Origin: Neobacillus cucumis
GTDB taxonomy: Bacteria > Bacillota > Bacilli > Bacillales > Cytobacillaceae
DNA length: 64,000 bases
Reading direction: 5' to 3'
Assembly (NCBI RefSeq): GCF_016908975.1
Contig: NZ_JAFBEX010000011.1
Location: 1-64,000, forward strand
Of the stretch, positions 32,118-41,502 are shown in pieces (positions within the stretch are counted from its first letter, which is position 1; every line of letters starts with the position of its first letter). Both the position numbers and the translations under genes were made by a program. The notes beneath the pieces are model-generated. The model ran no database searches and was not told where the DNA came from. It was given only the letters and a program-made list of their open reading frames with translations.

Positions 32118-33470
32118 ATGGATAATGTATTAGCGGATCGAATGCCGCCACAAAATATTGAAGCTGAACAAGCCGTACTTGGGGCCATCTTTTTAGAGCC
32201 CTCTGCTTTGACTCTAGCATCAGAAATGTTGATTCCCGAAGACTTTTACCGTGCCTCTCACCAGAAAATTTTCAATGTAATGCTGGAGTTAAATGATCAA
32301 GGGAAAGCTGTTGACGTTGTGACTGTTACAGCTGAACTTGCAGCTGCTAAATTGATTGAGGATATCGGCGGTGTCAGCTATTTAAATGAATTGTCTAACT
32401 CTGCACCGACAGCCGCCAATATAGAGTATTATGCTAAAATAGTAGAAGAAAAGTCCTTACTGAGACGATTAATACGGACCGCCACAAATATCGCGTCAGA
32501 TGGCTATTCTCGTGAAGATGAAGTAGATGCTCTTTTAAGTGAAGCGGAAAAAAGTATTATGGAAGTGGCACAAAGGAAAAATGCAGGTGCTTTCCATGAT
32601 ATAAAAGATGTCCTTGTCCGTACGTATGACAATATTGAGGAAATGCATAAGCGCGTAGGCGAAATCACAGGAATATCGACAGGATTTGCGGAATTGGATA
32701 GAATGACTGCCGGGTTCCAGCGCAATGACTTAATTATTGTTGGTGCACGTCCATCTGTAGGTAAAACAGCCTTTGCCTTAAACATCGCTTCCAATGTTGC
32801 GATTAAAACGGGTGAAAATGTTGCGATCTTCAGTCTTGAGATGGGTGCGGAACAACTTGTTATGCGTATGCTCTGTTCGGAGGGGAATATTGATGCTCAA
32901 AGGCTTCGTACCGGGAGCTTGACGGATGAAGACTGGGGCAAACTAACAATGGCAATGGGTGCCCTTTCGAATTCAGGTATCTTTATTGACGATACACCTG
33001 GGGTAAGAATCAGTGATATTCGTTCAAAATGCCGCCGGCTTCAGCAGGAGCATGGTTTAGGCATGATTCTAATTGATTACTTGCAGCTGATTTTAGGAAG
33101 CGGACGTTCAGGTGAAAACCGTCAGCAGGAAGTTTCCGAAATTTCACGTTCCCTTAAACAATTAGCACGTGAATTGAAAGTCCCTGTAATTGCTCTTTCA
33201 CAGCTTTCCCGTGGTGTGGAGCAGCGTCAAGATAAGCGTCCAATGATGTCAGATATTCGTGAATCGGGTAGTATTGAGCAGGATGCTGATATCGTGGCGT
33301 TCTTATATCGTGATGACTACTATGACAAGGAATCAGAGAATAAAAATATTATCGAAATCATTATTGCTAAGCAGCGTAACGGTCCAACCGGTACCGTAGC
33401 ATTAGCTTTTGTAAAGGAATATAATAAGTTCGTCAACCTTGAGACCCGTTATGAGCCTCCAGGTGCGTAG
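32118..33470 (+). CDS. dnaC: replicative DNA helicase (DnaB family; DnaC in B. subtilis)
   Basis: This hexameric helicase unwinds DNA at the fork. The 450-residue protein has the primase-binding N-domain (PPQNIEAEQAVLGAIF), a linker, and a RecA-like core with Walker A GARPSVGKTAFALNIA, Walker B MILIDYLQLI and the arginine-finger region LYRDDYYDKES. AGGAGG precedes the ATG. The gene is named dnaC in B. subtilis and dnaB in most other bacteria. It lies upstream of purA as usual. Confidence 0.97.
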   Translation: MDNVLADRMPPQNIEAEQAVLGAIFLEPSALTLASEMLIPEDFYRASHQKIFNVMLELNDQGKAVDVVTVTAELAAAKLIEDIGGVSYLNELSNSAPTAANIEYYAKIVEEKSLLRRLIRTATNIASDGYSREDEVDALLSEAEKSIMEVAQRKNAGAFHDIKDVLVRTYDNIEEMHKRVGEITGISTGFAELDRMTAGFQRNDLIIVGARPSVGKTAFALNIASNVAIKTGENVAIFSLEMGAEQLVMRMLCSEGNIDAQRLRTGSLTDEDWGKLTMAMGALSNSGIFIDDTPGVRISDIRSKCRRLQQEHGLGMILIDYLQLILGSGRSGENRQQEVSEISRSLKQLARELKVPVIALSQLSRGVEQRQDKRPMMSDIRESGSIEQDADIVAFLYRDDYYDKESENKNIIEIIIAKQRNGPTGTVALAFVKEYNKFVNLETRYEPPGA

Positions 33471-33475
33471 TTTGT

Positions 33476-33507
33476 AAAAGGATTAGCCTTATTTGGCTAA
33501 TCCTTTT
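33476..33507 (+). terminator. dnaC terminator
   Basis: Perfect stem AAAAGGATTAGCC / GGCTAATCCTTTT with a 6-base loop. Confidence 0.8.
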
Positions 33508-33530
33508 ACTATTTTAGTAGATTAATATAT

Positions 33531-33605
33531 ATACGAACGTATTTTTCTAACATTCTTAGAAATGTTCGTGTTTTATTGACTTTAGTGGGCTAAAATTGAT
33601 AAACT
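33531..33605 (+). promoter_or_regulatory. purA promoter with paired PurR boxes
   Basis: ATACGAACGTAT (33531-33542) and the inverted AAATGTTCGTGTTTT (33560-33574) match the two-box PurR operator (core CGAAC/GTTCG) of Bacillus. They lie just before TTGACT (33576-33581) and TAAACT (33600-33605), spaced by 18 bases. PurR represses when PRPP is low, so purA should respond to purine supply. Confidence 0.8.
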
Positions 33606-33649
33606 ATGTATAGATTAAATAAGAACCAGAATTTTCGGAGGTGCCATTC

Positions 33650-34942
33650 ATGTCATCAGTAGTGGTTGTTGGAACACAATGGGGAGACGAAGGAAAAGGG
33701 AAAATTACCGATTTCCTTTCTGAGAATGCAGAAGTAATTGCCCGTTATCAAGGTGGAAACAATGCTGGACACACCATCAAATTTAACGGAGAAACGTACA
33801 AGTTACATTTGATTCCGTCTGGAATTTTTAATAAAGATAAAATTAGTGTTATCGGTAATGGGATGGTTGTTGATCCAAAAGCACTTGTAGCAGAGCTTGC
33901 TTATTTACATGAAAAGGGTGTAACTACGGATAATCTCAGGATCAGTAACCGTGCTCATGTCATTCTCCCTTACCATTTAAAATTAGATGAAGTAGAAGAG
34001 TTACGTAAGGGTGATAATAAAATTGGTACAACGAAGAAGGGAATCGGCCCAGCCTATATGGATAAAGCTGCCCGCGTAGGTATTCGGATTGCCGATTTGC
34101 TTGATCGTGAAATTTTTGAAGAAAAATTAGAACAGAATCTTGCTGAGAAAAATCGCTTATTTGAACGTATTTATGAAACAGAAGGCTTCAAAAAGGAAGA
34201 TATTCTAGACGAATACTTTGAATACGGACAACAAATTGAGAAATATGTTTGTGATACATCTGTTGTTTTAAATGATGCTCTTGATGAAGGCAAACGTGTC
34301 TTATTTGAAGGTGCACAAGGGGTTATGCTTGATATTGACCAAGGTACATATCCATTTGTTACCTCTTCAAACCCTGTTGCAGGCGGAGTAACAATTGGTT
34401 CTGGTGTGGGTCCTTCTAAAATTACGCATGTAGTAGGTGTTTGTAAAGCATATACCTCTCGTGTAGGAGATGGTCCATTCCCAACGGAATTAAATAATGA
34501 AATTGGAAATCGCATTCGTGAAGTGGGCCGTGAGTACGGTACAACAACAGGCCGTCCTCGTCGTGTAGGCTGGTTTGACAGTGTTGTTGTGCGCCATGCT
34601 CGTCGTGTCAGCGGATTAACGGATTTGTCTCTTAACTCAATTGATGTGTTAACAGGGATTGAAACGTTAAAAATTTGTACAGCATATCGTTATAACGATA
34701 AAGTTATTACGGAATATCCAGCGAATTTACGAATTTTATCACAGTGTGAGCCAATTTATGAGGAACTTCCTGGCTGGACTGAGGATATTACTGGCGTGAA
34801 ATCATTGGATGAACTTCCGGTTAATGCCCGTCATTATGTAGAGCGTGTTACACAGCTGACAGGAGTTCCATTAACCACCTTCTCCGTCGGACCAGACCGC
34901 GTGCAAACAAATGTTGTCCGCAGCCCTTGGAGACAAATCTAA
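33650..34942 (+). CDS. purA: adenylosuccinate synthetase
   Basis: PurA joins IMP and aspartate using GTP, the first step from IMP to AMP. The 430-residue protein has the N-terminal signature [27 protein letters not shown], the catalytic [21 protein letters not shown] and [10 protein letters not shown] near the C-terminal third. GGAGG precedes ATG 33650; the frame from 33641 lacks a fitting site. It is controlled by the PurR boxes upstream. Confidence 0.97.
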   Translation: MSSVVVVGTQWGDEGKGKITDFLSENAEVIARYQGGNNAGHTIKFNGETYKLHLIPSGIFNKDKISVIGNGMVVDPKALVAELAYLHEKGVTTDNLRISNRAHVILPYHLKLDEVEELRKGDNKIGTTKKGIGPAYMDKAARVGIRIADLLDREIFEEKLEQNLAEKNRLFERIYETEGFKKEDILDEYFEYGQQIEKYVCDTSVVLNDALDEGKRVLFEGAQGVMLDIDQGTYPFVTSSNPVAGGVTIGSGVGPSKITHVVGVCKAYTSRVGDGPFPTELNNEIGNRIREVGREYGTTTGRPRRVGWFDSVVVRHARRVSGLTDLSLNSIDVLTGIETLKICTAYRYNDKVITEYPANLRILSQCEPIYEELPGWTEDITGVKSLDELPVNARHYVERVTQLTGVPLTTFSVGPDRVQTNVVRSPWRQI

Positions 34943-34949
34943 AGAGTAA

Positions 34950-34983
34950 TTAGAGTCCTCTTTTGAGGGCTCTAAATTTTTTT
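34950..34983 (+). terminator. purA terminator
   Basis: Stem TTAGAGTCCTC / GAGGGCTCTAA with a TTTT loop, then seven T. Confidence 0.85.
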
Positions 34984-35005
34984 GAAAAAACTTTTTAAAA
35001 AAGTA

Positions 35006-35035
35006 TTGCATTTAAGATTACATCCATGCTATTAT
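35006..35035 (+). promoter_or_regulatory. tRNA cluster promoter
   Basis: TTGCAT (35006-35011) and TATTAT (35030-35035) with an 18-base spacer, ahead of the duplicated tRNA-Lys half and the four tRNA genes. Confidence 0.6.
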
Positions 35036-35077
35036 AAAAAGCGTCGTCACAATATGACAAAAAAATTGTAAGAAAAA

Positions 35078-35106
35078 TACGAGCCATTAGCTCAGTTGGT
35101 AGAGCA
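35078..35106 (+). pseudogene. duplicated 5' half of tRNA-Lys
   Basis: These 29 bases are identical to 35221-35249, which lead into the intact tRNA-Lys gene. The copy covers the 5' acceptor strand and D arm only; what follows cannot form an anticodon arm or a matching acceptor. The next 114 bases are unrelated sequence with internal repeats. Confidence 0.85.
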
Positions 35107-35223
35107 CGATCGAATAAGCTTCACTGAAACAGCATCAGGGCACACGCCGAGCTGTTGCTTGAATAAGCTTACTGAGGCGTGGGCATCCGGCGAAACGCAA
35201 AGTTTAGGGAACATTATTTTTAC

Positions 35224-35299
35224 GAGCCATTAGCTCAGTTGGTAGAGCATCTGACTTTTAATCAGAGGGTCGAAGGTTCGAGTCCTTCATGGCTCACCA
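35224..35299 (+). tRNA. tRNA-Lys (TTT)
   Basis: A 76-nt cloverleaf: acceptor GAGCCAT/ATGGCTC, anticodon loop CTTTTAA with anticodon UUU, T arm GTTCGAG and encoded CCA. Confidence 0.95.
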
Positions 35300-35336
35300 A
35301 AGTTTTTTGCATCAGCAAAATAACTTTCAATAATAT

Positions 35337-35408
35337 GGCCCCTTGGTCAAGCGGTTAAGACACCTCCCTTTCACGGAGGTAACACGGGTTCGAGTCCCGT
35401 AGGGGTCA
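35337..35408 (+). tRNA. tRNA-Glu (TTC)
   Basis: Acceptor GGCCCCT/AGGGGTC, anticodon loop CTTTCAC with anticodon UUC, T arm GGTTCGAGTCC. The discriminator A is followed by TGG, so CCA is not encoded and must be added. Confidence 0.93.
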
Positions 35409-35472
35409 TGGCTTTTGATTGTCAGCAAGTGACTGGCAAGGACGGTTTCCTTGCTGATGATCAATTTAATCT

Positions 35473-35549
35473 GGTCTGGTAGTTCAGTTGGTTAGAATGC
35501 CTGCCTGTCACGCAGGAGGTCGCGGGTTCGAGTCCCGTCCAGACCGCCA
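35473..35549 (+). tRNA. tRNA-Asp (GTC)
   Basis: Acceptor GGTCTGG/CCAGACC, anticodon GUC in a CCTGCCTGTCACGCAGG arm, T arm GGTTCGAGTCC and encoded CCA; 77 nt. Confidence 0.95.
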
Positions 35550-35556
35550 CTAAGTT

Positions 35557-35629
35557 GGCTCAGTAGCTCAGTCGGTAGAGCAAAGGACTGAAAATCCTTG
35601 TGTCGGCGGTTCGATTCCGTCCTGAGCCA
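35557..35629 (+). tRNA. tRNA-Phe (GAA)
   Basis: Acceptor GGCTCAG/CTGAGCC, anticodon GAA in the AGGACTGAAAATCCT arm, T arm with GGTTCGATTCC. CCA is not encoded. Confidence 0.94.
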
Positions 35630-35633
35630 TTCA

Positions 35634-35667
35634 AAAAGAAGCTTGCACATGCAGCTTCTTTTTTTCT
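35634..35667 (+). terminator. tRNA cluster terminator
   Basis: Stem AAGAAGCT / AGCTTCTT followed by seven T. The remaining 35668-35975 holds a perfect hairpin TTCCTTAT/ATAAGGAA (about 35730-35748) and AT-rich upstream sequence of the next gene; no further gene is seen. Confidence 0.85.
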
Positions 35668-35975
35668 TTTTAACACAATAATCAATCCTCGGAGCCACTT
35701 CTTATACTACTACCTCCGCCCTAGCGATTCCTTATAAAATAAGGAAGTTTCCCCCATCAAGGCAAAAAATTCGACAAATAGCATATGAAAATATAACCAG
35801 TATATGTCGTAAAAATGTAAAAAGTGTCAACCTTTATACATTTATGTTACAGTCTTAAGACTATTAAACTATTTAAATAAAACTATGTTAAATTAGTAGA
35901 GGTTTAAAAATAAAGAATACTTTACTAGACATACATACAGCACAAACAGGGTTTACCGGGGGTTAGGAGGAAATA

Positions 35976-37421
35976 ATGTTATTTACAAAGAAAAGCTCTA
36001 AGTCAAATAAATTCTTGTTGTTAAAAACAACCGTTATCACGGCGATGGCTGCATCGGTTATAGCCTTTAGTAATGGTCCAATTGCCTTTGCTTTTACACC
36101 ATCCAAAATCTATCATGTTTATTTAAATGGCACCTATATAGGCAACGTCACAGATAAGACCGTAGTAAATAAGCTAATTGCTGAAAAAGTAGACATGGCT
36201 AAGAAATCGTTTACAAATTTAAATTTGAAGATTGAGCCGCAAGTACAGTACATAGCTGAACAGGCTTTTAATTCAACAGCGAATAATAATGAAACAGTGC
36301 AAAACTTTAATCAAATCTTCCAGCTAGAAGCGGAATCTACAGCGATCGTCATTGCTGGGTCACCAGTCGTTTATCTGGATAATAAAGACTCTGCCAAGGA
36401 AGTTATAAAAAAGCTCAAGCTTCAATATGTATCTGAAGCACAACTAAATGAGCTCGAGGCTAGAAAAGCGCAAAAGGATGCAGCGCTGCCGCCTCTACAA
36501 GAAAATCAAACTCGTCTTTTAGATGTACGTTTATCAAAAGACATTTCCATCGAGGAGGAAAATGTAACACCTGAGAAAATAATGACCGCTGATGCCGCTG
36601 TAGCTTTTTTACAAAAGGGTACTTTAGAAGAAAAAAAATATAGAGTCGCAGCTGGCGATGCACTTGAAACGATTGCCCACAACTATGGTTTGAAAGAGAA
36701 TGAGCTAGAAGCCATAAACCCTGGTTTAACAGCTAATAGTGTATTAAATGTTGGTCAAGAAATAAATGTCACGGTACCAAAACCGTTCATTGAGGTAATA
36801 GTGGATAAAGAGGTTAAGCAAGAGGAAGTAATTCCTTTTACGAATCAAATTGAGGAAGACTCCTCTCTACCTAAGGATGAAACAAAAGAAAAGCAAGCTG
36901 GCAAAAATGGATCTCGTTCCGTTACCTATCAAATTTCCGAACAAAATGGCGTAACCGTTAAAAAAGAACAGTCCAATGAGCAAATCTTATCACAGCCCGT
37001 TAATCATATTGTGGTTAAAGGAACAAAGGTAATTCCTTCCCGCGGCGATGGAAGTTTTGCCTGGCCAACAGTCGGAGGCTATATATCTTCCAAACTAGGC
37101 ATGCGCTGGGGCAAAATGCATAAAGGAATTGATATTGCCAGACCTAGCAATAAGACCATAAAGGCAGCTGATAATGGAGTAGTGGTTTTTGCTGGGTGGA
37201 GCAACAGTTATGGAAATAAAATTATCATTGACCACCAAAATGGTTTCCAGACCCTTTACGGTCATATGTCTTCCTTAAATGTCAAAGTAGGACAAACTGT
37301 ATCAAAAGGTACAGCTATCGGCATTATGGGAGCAACTGGTGATGCTACTGGAGTCCATCTTCATTTCGAAGTATATAAAAATGGAAGTCTGGTCAACCCA
37401 CTGGATTATATACACCAATAA
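35976..37421 (+). CDS. secreted M23 peptidase with LysM and G5 domains
   Basis: A cell-wall endopeptidase of the LytM/M23 type, 481 residues. After a signal region (about 10-46, TTVITAMAASVIAFSNGPIAFA) it has an N-terminal domain, a LysM peptidoglycan-binding motif (about 223-270, YRVAAGDALETIAHNYGLKE), a G5 domain (about 271-350) and the M23 domain with HKGIDIA and HLHFE zinc ligands. It lies upstream of walR, and members of this family are common WalR-linked wall hydrolases in Bacillus. It ends at a hairpin and probably has its own promoter. Confidence 0.92.
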   Translation: MLFTKKSSKSNKFLLLKTTVITAMAASVIAFSNGPIAFAFTPSKIYHVYLNGTYIGNVTDKTVVNKLIAEKVDMAKKSFTNLNLKIEPQVQYIAEQAFNSTANNNETVQNFNQIFQLEAESTAIVIAGSPVVYLDNKDSAKEVIKKLKLQYVSEAQLNELEARKAQKDAALPPLQENQTRLLDVRLSKDISIEEENVTPEKIMTADAAVAFLQKGTLEEKKYRVAAGDALETIAHNYGLKENELEAINPGLTANSVLNVGQEINVTVPKPFIEVIVDKEVKQEEVIPFTNQIEEDSSLPKDETKEKQAGKNGSRSVTYQISEQNGVTVKKEQSNEQILSQPVNHIVVKGTKVIPSRGDGSFAWPTVGGYISSKLGMRWGKMHKGIDIARPSNKTIKAADNGVVVFAGWSNSYGNKIIIDHQNGFQTLYGHMSSLNVKVGQTVSKGTAIGIMGATGDATGVHLHFEVYKNGSLVNPLDYIHQ

Positions 37422-37427
37422 TACTTT

Positions 37428-37460
37428 GAGTCTCTAGTATACAACTAGAGGCTCTTCTGT
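37428..37460 (+). terminator. M23 peptidase terminator
   Basis: Stem GAG-CTCTAG / CTAGAG-CTC with single mismatch, then TTCTGTTTT. Confidence 0.65.
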
Positions 37461-37623
37461 TTTGGATTAATTTATAATTATTGTAAAAGAATGTTATACC
37501 AAACTTACCAATTGCTGCTTTTAGATGAATTTCCACTGATAAAATGGTAAAGTAAAATAGATTAGGTATGACTTCTAAAGCCTTTTAATTGAATCATTCA
37601 ATTGAATGAAAAGGAGTAATAAT

Positions 37624-38337
37624 ATGGATAATAAGAAAATTCTTGTAGTAGATGATGAAAAACCAATTGCCGATATTTTACAATTTAACTTAAAAAAAGA
37701 AGGTTACGCTGTTTATTGTGCCTATGATGGCAACGAGGCACTTCAGTTAGTTGAAGAAATCCAACCGGATTTAATTCTCTTAGATATTATGCTTCCATTA
37801 CGTGACGGAATGGAAGTGTGCCGGGAAGTCCGTAAGAAATATGAAATGCCAATCATCATGTTAACAGCCAAGGACTCTGAAATTGATAAAGTGTTAGGTC
37901 TTGAATTAGGTGCAGATGATTATGTTACCAAGCCTTTTAGTACAAGAGAATTAATAGCACGAGTAAAGGCAAATTTACGCCGTCATAATCAGATTTTGGC
38001 ACAGTCAGATACGGAAGATGATACCAATGAAATTGAGATTGGATCACTTGTGATACATCCAGATGCCTATGTGGTTTCTAAACGAGGTGAAACAATTGAA
38101 CTGACACATCGCGAATTTGAATTACTTTATTATTTAGCACAGCATATTGGTCAAGTAATGACAAGAGAACATTTGCTGCAGACCGTATGGGGCTATGATT
38201 ACTATGGCGACGTTCGGACTGTTGATGTGACGGTAAGACGTCTGCGTGAAAAAATTGAGGATAGCCCAAGTCATCCAACATGGATTGTCACGCGCCGCGG
38301 GGTTGGATACTATTTGCGAAATCCTGAACAGGAGTAA
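37624..38337 (+). CDS. walR: essential response regulator WalR (YycF)
   Basis: WalR is the OmpR-type regulator of peptidoglycan metabolism genes. The 237 residues hold a receiver domain with acidic pocket DDE (10-12) and phospho-acceptor Asp54 in LILLDIMLP, and a winged-helix DNA-binding domain with [14 protein letters not shown] and [24 protein letters not shown] precedes ATG 37624; the longer frame from 37606 is not supported. It heads the walRKHIJ operon. Confidence 0.97.
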   Translation: MDNKKILVVDDEKPIADILQFNLKKEGYAVYCAYDGNEALQLVEEIQPDLILLDIMLPLRDGMEVCREVRKKYEMPIIMLTAKDSEIDKVLGLELGADDYVTKPFSTRELIARVKANLRRHNQILAQSDTEDDTNEIEIGSLVIHPDAYVVSKRGETIELTHREFELLYYLAQHIGQVMTREHLLQTVWGYDYYGDVRTVDVTVRRLREKIEDSPSHPTWIVTRRGVGYYLRNPEQE

Positions 38338-38344
38338 TTAATTG

Positions 38345-40177
38345 ATGAAAAAGGTTGGTTTCTTTCGCTCGATACATGTAAAGTTTGTTCTAATCTACGT
38401 CCTCCTTATCTTGGTAGCGATGCAAATTATCGGCGTTTATTTTGTCAAACAGCTTGAACAAACATTGCGGACAAATTTTCAAACTTCGATTAAGCAGCGA
38501 GTAGATTTACTAGCTTATAACGTGGTCGAGGAAATGACAAAGGAAAGAAAGGCAGACGACCCAACACTTGAATCAGATTTAAAGAAAATACTTAAGGACT
38601 TTGATGCCGGTGACAGTGATATCACAGAGGTTCAAGTAATTGAAAATCGTTCCTTAAAAATACTCGGTACCTCTCAATCCAGTAACCAGGGACTTGTTGG
38701 TCAAAGGACAACCGTCCTACAGGTAAAACAATCTATGGTTTTGGAAGAGGATCAAAGTTCCATTAAGATCGAACAGAAAACCGGACATCGAATCTGGGTC
38801 CTCTCTACGCCTATTAAATCAGGAAAAAAAGTAATTGGCGCCATTTATCTTGTTGCAAAAATTGAAAATGTGTTTGAACAAATGAAAACCATTAATAACA
38901 TTTTTGCTACGGGTACCGCGATTGCTTTATCAATTACAGCTATATTAGGAATCTTGTTAGCCCAGACCATTACCAGACCGATTGCCGATATGAAAAAACA
39001 AGCACTTGCGATGGCGAAAGGGAACTTTTCCCGTAAGGTTAAAGTGTATGGTCAGGATGAAATCGGTACGCTGGCGATGACTTTCAACCACTTAACGAAA
39101 AAATTGCAGGAAGCCCAGGCGATGACGGAAGGAGAACGAAGAAAGCTATCCTCCGTCCTTTCCTATATGACCGATGGGGTAATTGCGACAGACCGAAAAG
39201 GTCGAGTTATTTTAATTAATGATCCGGCAGCAGAAATGCTGAATGTTTCACGTGAAACGGTTTTATCTCAGCCAATTGTTGAGTTATTGGACTTGGATGA
39301 TACGAACACCTTTGAAGACCTTCTGGAGGAAAATGATTCCTTAATATTAGACTATAGTACAAAAAAAGAGCGCTATATATTAAGAGCTAATTTCTCTATT
39401 ATTCAAAAAGAAACAGGTTTTGTTAATGGTTTAATTGCCGTTTTACATGATATCACAGACCAAGAAAAGATCGATGCGGAAAGAAGAGAGTTCGTGGCTA
39501 ATGTTTCACATGAATTAAGGACACCTCTCACTACGATGCGCAGTTATTTAGAGGCACTTGCAGATGGTGCATGGCAAGATCCGGAAATTGCCCCTAACTT
39601 CTTAGAGGTAACACGAACCGAGACGGAAAGAATGATCCGTCTTGTTAATGACCTGCTTCAATTATCAAAAATGGATAGCACAGATTACAAGCTGACTAAG
39701 GAATGGGTAAACTTTGTTGACTTCTACAACAACATTATTGATCGGTTTGAAATGTCAAAGGAGCAGAATGTTACATTTAAACGTAAGCTTCCGAAGCAGG
39801 CCATTTTTGTGGAAGTTGATGAGGATAAAATGACCCAGGTTCTATACAATATTATTTCTAACGCCTTAAAGTATTCACCTGAAGGTGGACAGGTTACTTT
39901 TTCTTTAAAAGAAAAAGAGGATAAGATTATTGTAAGTGTATCTGACCAAGGGGTTGGAATTCCAAAAGAGAATATTGGGAAAATATTTGACCGGTTTTAC
40001 CGCGTCGATAAAGCTAGAACCCGTAAATTAGGCGGTACAGGTTTAGGACTTGCCATTGCGCAGGAAATGGTTAAGGCACATGGCGGGACAATTTGGGCTA
40101 CAAGTGAGGAAGGGAAAGGAACCAAGATCTCCTTTTCACTGCCCTATGAGCGTTCTGAAGAGGATGAATGGTCATGA
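38345..40177 (+). CDS. walK: essential sensor histidine kinase WalK (YycG)
   Basis: WalK senses the wall state at the division site and phosphorylates WalR. The 610-residue protein has a membrane helix near 12-32, an extracytoplasmic sensor domain to about 180, a second helix near 183-205, HAMP, a PAS domain (about 265-330), the HisKA box NVSHELRTPLTTM with His389, and an ATPase domain with NALKYS, DQGVGIP and GTGLGLAI. ATG 38345 is chosen over TTG 38342. A parS site lies within it at 39244. It overlaps walH by 4 bases. Confidence 0.96.
   Translation: MKKVGFFRSIHVKFVLIYVLLILVAMQIIGVYFVKQLEQTLRTNFQTSIKQRVDLLAYNVVEEMTKERKADDPTLESDLKKILKDFDAGDSDITEVQVIENRSLKILGTSQSSNQGLVGQRTTVLQVKQSMVLEEDQSSIKIEQKTGHRIWVLSTPIKSGKKVIGAIYLVAKIENVFEQMKTINNIFATGTAIALSITAILGILLAQTITRPIADMKKQALAMAKGNFSRKVKVYGQDEIGTLAMTFNHLTKKLQEAQAMTEGERRKLSSVLSYMTDGVIATDRKGRVILINDPAAEMLNVSRETVLSQPIVELLDLDDTNTFEDLLEENDSLILDYSTKKERYILRANFSIIQKETGFVNGLIAVLHDITDQEKIDAERREFVANVSHELRTPLTTMRSYLEALADGAWQDPEIAPNFLEVTRTETERMIRLVNDLLQLSKMDSTDYKLTKEWVNFVDFYNNIIDRFEMSKEQNVTFKRKLPKQAIFVEVDEDKMTQVLYNIISNALKYSPEGGQVTFSLKEKEDKIIVSVSDQGVGIPKENIGKIFDRFYRVDKARTRKLGGTGLGLAIAQEMVKAHGGTIWATSEEGKGTKISFSLPYERSEEDEWS
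39244..39259. promoter_or_regulatory. parS: parS site within walK
   Basis: TGTTTCACGTGAAACG, 15 of 16 matches to consensus. Confidence 0.9.
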
Positions 40178-41502
40178 GATACGAGAATATTAAGTCAGCA
40201 ATTTTAACCATATTAGTCTTATTGAGTCTTCTGTTAACTTGGAATCTTTGGACCTATCAGCCCAACTATGACACGATGGAAAATAACAAAACGGTGGCGG
40301 AAGTCACCGTTAGTGAAAAACAAGAAGTAAAAAAAATTGTAAGACCTGATTCGGCCATTTTCCATGTGAAAGGATCTCACTATGGAACCAATAACCCGAA
40401 TGAATTAGACAAGATGATGAAGGAAATGAGCAGTTGGACCATTTCGGATGTTAAAAACTACTCTGATAAAGTGGAAAATGTTGATGATTTAGCACGTGGC
40501 AACGGTTATGTTGAATTCATCTTCCCTGGCGATGTTCCAATTGAACTGTATCGCAGTGTGTTAAACATTGAAGGAAAAAAGATACCGGCCTTTAATTTTA
40601 ACCGCATGATTATTAATGCTAACCAATTGGAAAAAGGCAGTGGAATGGTTTATTTTGCCTCTACTGATACACAGCAGGTCTATATCAGTCATATTTCCGC
40701 TGCAAATGTGAGTGAGTTTAACCGTGATTATTATAAAAATGCAGCCCATTATCCAAAGTATTTTGCTTTTAAGGCATCCGAAAAGCGGACCTTTTATCTG
40801 CCAGAGGCAAAAACAGAGATGACAACATATAACTATTTGCCTGTTACACTTAACTCTGATGAGTTCAAAGATGCACTTTTTGATGACCCTAGTTTTGTAC
40901 AAAAAAGCACAGTTCCACATGGCGAGGAATTTACGAATGATTCTAGTAAAATGACAGTTAACTATGATAGTAATATTTTGCAATACATCAATCCGACCGC
41001 AACAGATGATAATTATGTTGCCAGTTCCTACGATCTAGTCAAAAGAAGTATTGATTTTGTGAATGAGCATGGCGGCTGGACGGATCCATTTCGTTATGTT
41101 TCTAATAGTGAGAACGAACGATCTGTCACCTTCCGTCTGTATAGTACAGAAGGTTTTCCTATTTTTAATGATAATGGCTTATCGCAAATTACTGAAGTAT
41201 GGGGCAGTGACCAGATTGGTAAATATGTCCGCCCGAATATAACCTTAGATCTTCCGTTAATCACAGAAATGCAAAAAGTGACGTCGCCATCTGGACATGA
41301 AGTGTTAGCTCTTTTCCAAAGTACTAAGAACTTTAAGCCTGAGCTTCTCGAGGAACTAGTTCTTGGCTATCAAATGGAGAAGGGGTCAGATGCCAATAAA
41401 CTGCTTGTCTTAAAACCTGCCTGGTTTTATCGGTATAATAAATCGTGGGGGCAGATTACGTCTGAGGACCTAGAAGGAGGTCTTGTGCATGGATTGGAGT
41501 AA
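40174..41502 (+). CDS. walH: WalRK regulator WalH (YycH)
   Basis: WalH is a membrane-anchored protein that, with WalI, controls WalK activity in the membrane. The 442-residue protein has one N-terminal helix (AILTILVLLSLLLTWNLWT) and a large extracytoplasmic YycH domain. The start at ATG 40174 overlaps the walK stop (ATGA) and has GAGGA upstream; ATG 40168 is an alternative. It overlaps the start of walI. Confidence 0.93.
   Translation: MRYENIKSAILTILVLLSLLLTWNLWTYQPNYDTMENNKTVAEVTVSEKQEVKKIVRPDSAIFHVKGSHYGTNNPNELDKMMKEMSSWTISDVKNYSDKVENVDDLARGNGYVEFIFPGDVPIELYRSVLNIEGKKIPAFNFNRMIINANQLEKGSGMVYFASTDTQQVYISHISAANVSEFNRDYYKNAAHYPKYFAFKASEKRTFYLPEAKTEMTTYNYLPVTLNSDEFKDALFDDPSFVQKSTVPHGEEFTNDSSKMTVNYDSNILQYINPTATDDNYVASSYDLVKRSIDFVNEHGGWTDPFRYVSNSENERSVTFRLYSTEGFPIFNDNGLSQITEVWGSDQIGKYVRPNITLDLPLITEMQKVTSPSGHEVLALFQSTKNFKPELLEELVLGYQMEKGSDANKLLVLKPAWFYRYNKSWGQITSEDLEGGLVHGLE

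Noticed and set aside
35078..35213. A second functional tRNA-Lys gene, or a c-di-GMP-I riboswitch suggested by CAGGGCA and ACGCAAAG
   Set aside because: The tRNA copy lacks anticodon and T arms. The riboswitch motifs are not in the right spacing and the receptor helix is not evident.
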